NCBI GenBank assembly: GCA_024234675.1 | Contig: JACKNU010000013.1 | Location: 1 to 45,985, forward strand | Direction: 5' to 3' | Length of the DNA stretch: 45,985 nucleotides | Source of the DNA: Pseudomonadales bacterium | Lineage (GTDB): Bacteria > Pseudomonadota > Gammaproteobacteria > Pseudomonadales > Halieaceae | Made by a program: the position numbers and the translations under genes | Shown here: piece by piece, positions 40,353-45,985 of the stretch | Position numbering within the stretch: position 1 is the first letter of the stretch | Layout: every line of letters begins with the position of its first letter | The notes under the pieces: model-generated | The model's database searches: none | What the model saw: only the letters and a program-made list of their open reading frames with translations | What the model was told of the DNA's origin: nothing

Positions 40353-41950
40353 GCGGTGATATACGCCTGCGGGTCAAGGACCTGCGGGTCAAGCTGCCGG
40401 AAACCGGCGAGGAAATCCTCAAGGGCGTCAGCCTGGAGCTGCGCGCCGGGCAGATTTTTGCCCTGGTGGGCGAATCCGGCAGCGGCAAGTCGGTGACCTC
40501 GCTGGCGGTAATGCGGCTGCTGCCCGAGGCCCTGGCGATCACCGGGGGCGCGGTGCAGGTGGGCGAGCAGGACCTGTTCGACCTCTCCGAGTCCAGTATG
40601 CAGAACGTGCGCGGCCGCCGGGTGGCGATGATCTTCCAGAACGCCATGACTGCGCTCAACCCGGTGCAGAGCGTGGGCCAGCAGGTCGCCGAAACCCTGC
40701 GCCTGCACACCCGCCTTCGCGGCGACGCCCTGCGCCAGCGCGTTGTGCAATTATTTGCAGAGGTGGGTATCCCCGACCCCGAGGGACGTTTCAGCTTCTT
40801 CCCCCACCAGATGTCCGGGGGCCAGCAGCAGCGGGTCATGATCGCCATGGCGCTGGCCTGCGAACCGGATATCCTCATTGCCGACGAGCCCACCACCGCC
40901 CTGGACGTCACCATCCAGAAACAGGTACTGGGCCTGGTGCGGGATTTGACCGTCTCCCGCCAGCTGGCGGTGCTGTTGATCACCCACGACATGGGAGTGG
41001 TGCGCCACACCGCCGACGAGGTTGCGGTGATGTACCGGGGCGAGATCATCGAGCGGGCCCCGGTGGATGACTTTTTCCACAGCCCCCAGCAGGCCTACAG
41101 CAAGCGCCTGATAGACGCGCTGCCGGACCTGAGCCACTTCCAGAGCATGGCGACCGAGACTCCGCTGCTGCAACTGGAGGACGTCAAGGTGTACTTTCCC
41201 ATTCGCAAGGGCGTGCTGCAGCGGGTGGTGGATTACACCCGCGCCGTGAACGGGGTGTCGCTGTCCATAGGCCGCGGTGAGACCTATGCCCTGGTGGGAG
41301 AATCAGGCAGCGGCAAGTCCACCCTGGGTCGGGCCATCCTCAACCTGGAGCCCCTCAGTGGCGGCCGCATCCGTTTCCAGGGAGAGGACATCGGCGGCCT
41401 GGCGCGGCGCCAGATGCTGCCCTATCGCAAGCGCATCCAGGTCATCTTCCAGAACCCTTACTCCTCGATGAACCCGCGCCTCAGCGTGGGCGAGATCATC
41501 GCCGAGGGGATGGTCAGCCTGGGCCTGGGCCTGTCCCTGGAGGAGCGCAACGAGCGTATCGGCCAGTTGTTGGACCGGGTGCAACTGCGCCGCGAGTACG
41601 GCAGTCGCTATCCCCACGAGTTTTCCGGCGGCCAGCTGCAGCGGGTGGCGATCGCCAGGGCGCTGGCGGTAGACCCGGAACTGATTATCTGCGACGAGCC
41701 CACCAGCGCCCTGGACGTGTCTATTCGCGCCGAGGTGCTCGACCTGCTGCAGGAACTGCAGCGGGAGTTTGGCGTGTCCTACCTGTTCATCACCCACGAC
41801 CTGTCCATAGTCCCCAGCCTGGCCCATCACGTGGGCGTGATGCAGGCGGGTGTGCTGGTGGAGCAGGGCAGCGCCGAGCAGATCCTGACCGCGCCAACGC
41901 ACCCCTATACCCAGGCCCTGTTGGCTTCCGTGCCGCGCGTGGATGGCTGA
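40349..41950 (+). CDS. Fused dual-domain ABC ATPase (OppDF/YejF type)
   Basis: 533 residues holding two complete ATP-binding cassettes in one chain. Domain 1: Walker A GESGSGKS, signature SGGQQQRVMIA, Walker B ILIADEPTTALD. Domain 2 (from about residue 270): GESGSGKSTLG, SGGQLQRVAIARAL, LIICDEPTSALD. Both have the C-terminal peptide-transporter segments (HSPQQAYSKRLIDALP; TAPTHPYTQALLASVP). The arrangement and length equal E. coli YejF. The ATG overlaps the permease stop. Energises uptake of a peptide or related solute. Confidence 0.94.
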   Translation: MSGDIRLRVKDLRVKLPETGEEILKGVSLELRAGQIFALVGESGSGKSVTSLAVMRLLPEALAITGGAVQVGEQDLFDLSESSMQNVRGRRVAMIFQNAMTALNPVQSVGQQVAETLRLHTRLRGDALRQRVVQLFAEVGIPDPEGRFSFFPHQMSGGQQQRVMIAMALACEPDILIADEPTTALDVTIQKQVLGLVRDLTVSRQLAVLLITHDMGVVRHTADEVAVMYRGEIIERAPVDDFFHSPQQAYSKRLIDALPDLSHFQSMATETPLLQLEDVKVYFPIRKGVLQRVVDYTRAVNGVSLSIGRGETYALVGESGSGKSTLGRAILNLEPLSGGRIRFQGEDIGGLARRQMLPYRKRIQVIFQNPYSSMNPRLSVGEIIAEGMVSLGLGLSLEERNERIGQLLDRVQLRREYGSRYPHEFSGGQLQRVAIARALAVDPELIICDEPTSALDVSIRAEVLDLLQELQREFGVSYLFITHDLSIVPSLAHHVGVMQAGVLVEQGSAEQILTAPTHPYTQALLASVPRVDG

Positions 41951-41969
41951 TCGCTGCGCTGACCACGCT

Positions 41970-42030
41970 CGGTCGAATGCATTCGACCCCACACCAGATT
42001 CCCCCGTAGGGCCGAATTCATTCGGCCCTG
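41970..42030. repeat. REP-like pair, inverted plus direct
   Basis: An inverted copy at 41970-41992 (GGTCGAATGCATTCGACC stem, tag GTGG) and a direct copy at 42006-42030 (GTAG tag, GGCCGAATTCATTCGGCC stem) are separated by 13 bases. The geometry matches the inverted/direct pair at 2404-2465, which has a 14-base spacer. It follows the transporter operon by about 20 bases and may help end its transcript. Confidence 0.8.
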
Positions 42031-42107
42031 CTAGTTACCCGGACAGGCATGCTCTATGCTTGTTCGTAAACCGTGATACCTGCCATCCACAATAGGAGTA
42101 ACACGCC

Positions 42108-43667
42108 ATGAACGGTGCCGAGAGCCTGCTCAACACCCTCCTCAATAACAATATCGATGTCTGCTTCACCAACCCGGGTACCTCGGAGATGCATTTCGTC
42201 GCCGCCCTGGACGAGGTGGAGGGCATGCGCTGCGTACTGTGCCTGTTCGAGGGCGTGCTCAGCGGCGCCGCGGATGGCTATGCCCGCATGGCCCGCAAGC
42301 CGGCCTCCACCCTGCTGCACCTGGGGCCGGGACTGGGCAACGCCCTGGCCAATATTCACAACGCGAAAAAAGGGCGCACCCCGATGGTGAATATCGTCGG
42401 TGATCACGCTACCTACCACCTGCAGTACGATGCGCCCCTTACCGCGGACATAGAGGGCATCGCCGGCCCGGTTTCCCACTGGGTACACACCTCCAGGGAA
42501 CCGGCGGATATCGCCAGGGACGCGGCCGAGGCGGTGCGCCAGGCCGGTTTCGGCAAGGTGGCTACCCTGATGCTGCCCGCGGACGTCTCCTGGGGCGACA
42601 ACCCCAATGGCCCAGAGGCCGCGGTTACCGTCGCGGCGCCCGCCGCCGTGCCCGCCAGCCGTGTCGACGATGCCCTGGCCAGGCTGAAATCCGGCGCCAA
42701 CTGCATGATCATGGTGGGTGGCCGGGAACTGGATACCCAGCGCGGCCTGATGCTCAGCCGGATCGGCAAGGCCAGTGGCGCGCGGGTGTGCACCGAGGTC
42801 TTTCCGGCTCGCCTGGCGCGCGGCGCCGGTACCGCGGTCATCGACCGCCTGCCCTACCTGGCGGAGATGGCCCTGGAGCATCTCAAGGACGTGCAGCAGC
42901 TGATCCTGGTGGGCGCGCCCGCGCCGGTGTCATTTTTTGCCTACCCCAATGTACCCAGCAAGATGGCCCCCGAGGGCTGTGAGGAGTTCGTGCTGGCCGG
43001 CCCGGACGACGACATTGACCAGGTGCTGGAGGACCTGCTGGAGAAACTGGGCGCCCTGGACGTGGAGCCCGACGTGCACGCCCTGAATATTCCCGAGCTG
43101 CCCCAGGGGAACCTGGACGTCAACTCCGCGGCGGCGACCATCGCCCATTTCCTGCCGGAGAACGCCATCGTGGTGGATGAGGCCAATACCTCCGGCCTGT
43201 CCCTCTTTCCCCTGACGGCCCAGGCCCAGCCCCACGACTGGCTCAACCTGACCGGCGGCAGCATAGGCTTCGGCCTGCCCGCGGCGGTGGGGGCGGCCAT
43301 TGCCTGCCCGGATCGCAAGGTTATCGCCCTGGAGGGTGACGGCAGCGCCATGTACACCATACAGGCGCTGTGGACCATGGCTCGCGAGCACCTGGATATC
43401 ACCGTGGTGATCTTCAACAACCGCAAGTACAGCATCCTCGAGCTGGAGTTTGCCCGCACCGGGGCCCGCGGCGGCAAGCCCGGCCCCAACGCCGCCAGTG
43501 TGCTGGATATTGGCGGCCCCGATATGGATTTCATGGCCATGGCCACGGGCATGGGCGTGCGGGCCACCCGGGCCACCACCGCTGCGGAATTCAACGAGCA
43601 ATTCGCGGCCGCCGTGCAGGCCAAGGGGCCGCGGCTGATCGATGCCGTGGTGCCCACGCTGTTTTGA
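42108..43667 (+). CDS. ThDP-dependent enzyme, acetolactate synthase/benzoylformate decarboxylase-like
   Basis: 519 residues. The pyrimidine domain has FTNPGTSEMHF and the catalytic Glu motif LFEGVLSGAADGYARM. The central FAD/regulatory-like domain follows. The ThDP-binding motif GDGSAMYTIQALWTMAREH...NN (G-D-G about 27 residues before NN) is in the C-terminal domain, around residues 410-440. Annotated relatives are called acetolactate synthase large subunit, but no small subunit gene is adjacent and the protein is shorter than IlvB (about 570), so a decarboxylase or carboligase of 2-oxo acids is as likely. AGGAG stands nine bases before the ATG. Confidence 0.87.
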   Translation: MNGAESLLNTLLNNNIDVCFTNPGTSEMHFVAALDEVEGMRCVLCLFEGVLSGAADGYARMARKPASTLLHLGPGLGNALANIHNAKKGRTPMVNIVGDHATYHLQYDAPLTADIEGIAGPVSHWVHTSREPADIARDAAEAVRQAGFGKVATLMLPADVSWGDNPNGPEAAVTVAAPAAVPASRVDDALARLKSGANCMIMVGGRELDTQRGLMLSRIGKASGARVCTEVFPARLARGAGTAVIDRLPYLAEMALEHLKDVQQLILVGAPAPVSFFAYPNVPSKMAPEGCEEFVLAGPDDDIDQVLEDLLEKLGALDVEPDVHALNIPELPQGNLDVNSAAATIAHFLPENAIVVDEANTSGLSLFPLTAQAQPHDWLNLTGGSIGFGLPAAVGAAIACPDRKVIALEGDGSAMYTIQALWTMAREHLDITVVIFNNRKYSILELEFARTGARGGKPGPNAASVLDIGGPDMDFMAMATGMGVRATRATTAAEFNEQFAAAVQAKGPRLIDAVVPTLF

Positions 43668-43686
43668 GCTGTGCCGCGTGAGGACC

Positions 43687-44661
43687 ATGGCTCCCTGCCA
43701 GTCTGTGCCTGAGGCCCGACACCCGATCCTGCGCCGGCTGCCCGTTGTGCTGTTGTTGGTGGCGCTGCCGTTGGCGGCGCAGGAGTCGTTCATGCAGCGG
43801 GTGACGCAGGAGTTCGCCGCCAGCGAGATCGTGTTTCCGCGCGCCGTGTCCAACGCGCCGTTTGTCCCGCTCGCCTTTGTCGGGGCCACCAGCTATGGCG
43901 ACGCCGAGGTGGATGGTCGCGAGGGTGTGAACGCAGAGTACGATGTCAGCACGGTGTCGCAGATGGCGATGCTGCCTATCCTCATGGGGGAGCGCGATGC
44001 CCTGCTGGTGGGGGAGTACCTCAGCTGGTCGGATTTCAGCGTGCAGGGAGAGCAGACCAACTCCTTCGATGTCACCTCGGTGGGCCTGCCGGTGGCGTGG
44101 TTGCGCCAGCTGGACCCGGCCTGGCAGGCCGCTGTCTTCGTCATGCCCATGGGGCACTACGACAATGTCGACGGGGGGGATTGGGCCTGGCAGTACATGG
44201 GCGGTGTTTTTGCCCGCTATGTGCAGCACGACCGCCTGTGGTGGGCCTTCGGCTTCTACGCGGATATCGCCCCGGGTGACAATTTCTATATCCCCTACGT
44301 CGGCGCATCCTGGGTGATCAACGAACGCTGGACCCTGAGCGCTATCATGCCCTGGCCGGCGCTGCTGTATGCCCCCAGCCGGGACTGGCTGTTCCGGCTG
44401 GGGGCCTCGCCCTCGGGATCGTCCTGGTCGTTCAAGCCCGATGGCGGCGAGGCCACCGTCAACCTCGATGCCTGGGATTTCGGCCTGGGCGTCGAGCACC
44501 GCCTGGCAGCCAATATATGGCTGTCCGCGGAGGCGGGTATAGGTGGGTTCCGCGGCCTGCGCCTGAGCGGCTCCGACGTCGAATCCCCTGACCTCAACGT
44601 CAGCACCAGCCCCTATGTCGGCATGACCCTCAACTTCAGGCCGTCATTGGCAAACTTCTAG
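43687..44661 (+). CDS. Outer-membrane beta-barrel-like protein (DUF6268-like)
   Basis: 324 residues. A signal peptide (LRRLPVVLLLVALPLAAQ) precedes a protein of alternating amphipathic strands with many aromatic residues, such as GVFARYVQHDRLWWAFGFYADIAP, WTLSAIMPWPALLYAPSRD and a final strand SPYVGMTLNFR, the pattern of an outer-membrane barrel. The start is uncertain: the ATG at 43687 has GAGG very close, and a GTG at 43678 is in frame. The 3' end overlaps dusC tail-to-tail by 26 bases. The substrate or role is not known. Confidence 0.7.
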   Translation: MAPCQSVPEARHPILRRLPVVLLLVALPLAAQESFMQRVTQEFAASEIVFPRAVSNAPFVPLAFVGATSYGDAEVDGREGVNAEYDVSTVSQMAMLPILMGERDALLVGEYLSWSDFSVQGEQTNSFDVTSVGLPVAWLRQLDPAWQAAVFVMPMGHYDNVDGGDWAWQYMGGVFARYVQHDRLWWAFGFYADIAPGDNFYIPYVGASWVINERWTLSAIMPWPALLYAPSRDWLFRLGASPSGSSWSFKPDGGEATVNLDAWDFGLGVEHRLAANIWLSAEAGIGGFRGLRLSGSDVESPDLNVSTSPYVGMTLNFRPSLANF

Positions 44662-45622
44662 CCGCGGCGCCGGCCGCGCAGGTTTCCCGCAATACCTGCA
44701 GCACCTGTTCGGGGTCGCGCAGGCGCTTCACGCGCTCGAACAGCGGCGCCGCGTCAAGGTAGTAGCCGCGCAGGTAAACCAGCCACTGCTTCAGCGGGTT
44801 GGGGGCGTAGCGGGCCTCGTAGCGGTCCAGGTTCAGCTCGTAGAAGCGCAGCACCAGCGGCAGCAGGCCGGCCCAGCTCAGGGGCGCGGGCTGCGCCCCC
44901 GCGAGCGAGGCCTTGACCAGGCGCGGCAGGTCCGGGCGGCACAGTACGCCGCGTCCCAGCATCAGGTCCCGGCAGCCGGTGACCTGCAGGCAGCGCAGGG
45001 CATCCTGCGGGTTCCAGATCTCGCCGTTGGCGATCAGCGGCAATGCCACTACCTCCCGCGCCCGGGCGATCTCCTCCCAGTAGGCCGGCGGCCGGTAGCC
45101 GTGGCGCTTGGTGCGGGCGTGGATGGTCAGTTCGCTCGCCCCCGCGGCTTCCACCGCCCGAGCGATGTCCAGGAAGCGCTGTTGGTCCTCATAGCCCAGC
45201 CGGGTTTTTACTGTGACCGGGGTGGTCGCCGGCACCGCGGCCCGCACGGCCGCGGCGATGGCGTACACGCGCTCGGGTTCGCGCAGGATGACGGCGCCGC
45301 CGTCGGAGCGATTCACGGTTTTTGCGGGACAGCCGAAATTGATGTCTATTCCCGGTGCGCCCAGCTCCGCCGCCCGGGCCGCGTTGTCGGCCATTACCGT
45401 CGGCTCCCCGCCCAGCAGTTGCAGGTAGACCGGCACGCCGCCCAGGGTGGTTCCACCGCGTTGCAGCTCGGGACAGTAGCGCTTGAAGACCCGCGCCGGC
45501 AGCAACTGGCCCGACACCCGCACGAACTCGGTGACGCAGCGGTCCACGCCGCCCAGGGAGGTGAGCAGCTCGCGCATGGTGTGGTCTATTACGCCCTCCA
45601 TTGGGGCAAGCATCAGGCGCAT
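44636..45622 (-). CDS. dusC: tRNA-dihydrouridine synthase (DusC-like)
   Basis: FMN enzyme reducing uridine to dihydrouridine in the tRNA D-loop (U16 for DusC). It has MLAPMEGVIDHTMRELL (flavin loop; the second-position Glu of MEG is DusC-like), INFGCPAKTVNRSDGGA with the catalytic Cys, TVKTRLGY, LTIHARTKRHGY and LIANGEIW. The 328 residues fit. The start is the ATG at 45622 with GGGAA upstream; a longer open frame beyond 45622 is not supported. Its 3' end overlaps that of the outer-membrane gene. Confidence 0.92.
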   Translation of the reverse strand: MRLMLAPMEGVIDHTMRELLTSLGGVDRCVTEFVRVSGQLLPARVFKRYCPELQRGGTTLGGVPVYLQLLGGEPTVMADNAARAAELGAPGIDINFGCPAKTVNRSDGGAVILREPERVYAIAAAVRAAVPATTPVTVKTRLGYEDQQRFLDIARAVEAAGASELTIHARTKRHGYRPPAYWEEIARAREVVALPLIANGEIWNPQDALRCLQVTGCRDLMLGRGVLCRPDLPRLVKASLAGAQPAPLSWAGLLPLVLRFYELNLDRYEARYAPNPLKQWLVYLRGYYLDAAPLFERVKRLRDPEQVLQVLRETCAAGAAARSLPMTA

Positions 45623-45640
45623 GGTTATTTCCCGGTTCCA

Positions 45641-45665
45641 GGGGCCGGCGATTATAACCGGCCCC
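45641..45665 (-). promoter_or_regulatory. Inverted repeat over a TATAAT -10 box before dusC
   Basis: GGGGCCGG (45641-45648) and CCGGCCCC (45658-45665) form a perfect 8-bp inverted repeat with a 9-base centre. The centre contains ATTATA on the plus strand, i.e. a perfect TATAAT on the minus strand (45656-45651), 28 bases before the dusC ATG. No good -35 is seen. A repressor bound here would block the promoter. The rest of 45666-45804 shows no gene. Confidence 0.45.
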
Positions 45666-45804
45666 CGTGACAGCGGCCACGGCTGTAGCGCGACCGCGCC
45701 GGGTAATCCACGTTGCCGCGGCATGGCGCCCGCTGTCGCCCTGCTTTATCATGGGCTGATCCGGCCGGGCGGATTCCCCGGCGGCTCCGCTATGCGAGTA
45801 TTTC

Positions 45805-45985
45805 ATGCAGGCAGACATCGTTGCCCAGGGATTCGAGCTCATGCTGTACGGCATGGGCACGGTAGTGCTGTTCCTGACCGTACTGGTGGTGGCCACCACC
45901 TTCATGTCGCGCCTGATGACGCGCTACTTTCCCGATCCCGCGGCGCCGGCAGTCCCGGCCCGGCTCGCTGTGGGGGAACCACAGG
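45805..45985 (+). CDS. oadG: Oxaloacetate decarboxylase gamma subunit, partial at window end
   Basis: First 60 codons of OadG, the small membrane subunit of the Na+-pumping oxaloacetate decarboxylase. The segment FELMLYGMGTVVLFLTVLVVATTFMSRLM is the family's single membrane helix with the conserved GFELMLxGMG start, then a Pro/Ala-rich linker. The gene runs off the right edge; oadA and oadB would be expected next. It is divergent from dusC. The pump couples oxaloacetate to pyruvate conversion to Na+ export. Confidence 0.8.
   Translation, partial: MQADIVAQGFELMLYGMGTVVLFLTVLVVATTFMSRLMTRYFPDPAAPAVPARLAVGEPQ

Noticed and set aside
1..45985. tRNA, rRNA, CRISPR, IS element or prophage
   Set aside because: No cloverleaf-like ends, no regularly spaced repeats with unique spacers, no transposase or phage motif in any plausible coding frame; the only repeated family is the REP-like hairpin.

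Overview
The window reads as an ordinary chromosomal stretch of a GC-rich, probably marine, gammaproteobacterium. The GC content looks roughly 60-65% by eye; I did not compute it. RhlE, NAD-malic enzyme MaeA, FolE, PEP carboxylase, the Entner-Doudoroff aldolase Eda, LutABC, DusC, a wax ester synthase/DGAT and the gamma subunit of a sodium-pumping oxaloacetate decarboxylase together suit a Halieaceae/OM60-like or other Cellvibrionales-type heterotroph. That placement is inference from gene content. I see no phage, IS element, CRISPR array, rRNA or tRNA. Coding density is very high and no gap reaches 300 bases.

Layout. 1-2.4 kb: an incoming terminator, rhlE and an SDR reductase on the plus strand. 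2.5-9.1 kb: a minus-strand lipid operon in the order WS/DGAT, CDP-alcohol phosphatidyltransferase, EEP phosphodiesterase, PlsB/GNPAT-like acyltransferase, FadD-type acyl-CoA ligase. 9.2-10.7 kb: a PQQ sugar dehydrogenase with a C-terminal cytochrome c. 10.9-18.1 kb: a seven-gene V/A-type ATPase operon (E, DUF2764-like, A, B, D, I, K) in the order known from Chlamydia and Bacteroides. 18.3-22.1 kb: maeA, folE, a degenerate methyltransferase-like protein and a bactofilin, all minus strand. 22.3-27.6 kb, plus strand: eda, a GAPDH-like gene that lacks the catalytic cysteine, an intact gap, and ppc. 27.7-31.4 kb: a Ysc84-like secreted protein and the lutABC lactate-oxidation operon. 31.5-35.5 kb: an 892-residue multi-domain membrane protein of unknown role and a saccharopine-dehydrogenase-like reductase. 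35.8-42 kb: a four-gene Opp/Yej-type peptide ABC transporter. 42.1-45.98 kb: a ThDP enzyme, an outer-membrane barrel-like protein, dusC, and the start of oadG running off the window.

How it fits together. Central carbon genes (eda, gap, ppc, maeA, lut, oadG) set fluxes around PEP, pyruvate and oxaloacetate. The V-ATPase rotor subunit keeps the residues that bind Na+ in Enterococcus NtpK, and oadG belongs to a Na+ pump, so a Na+ cycle is plausible. The lipid operon points to wax ester/triacylglycerol storage.

Most noteworthy: (1) a GAPDH paralogue with Cys to Ala at the catalytic position, overlapping by one base with a true GAPDH gene; (2) a V-ATPase catalytic A subunit whose P-loop resembles that of F1-beta, in an operon without recognisable C or F subunits; (3) six REP-like palindromes whose stems show compensatory base changes, with inverted/direct pairs at two distant sites; (4) the 892-residue coiled-coil/propeller-like membrane protein; (5) a histone-H1-like tail on the WS/DGAT.
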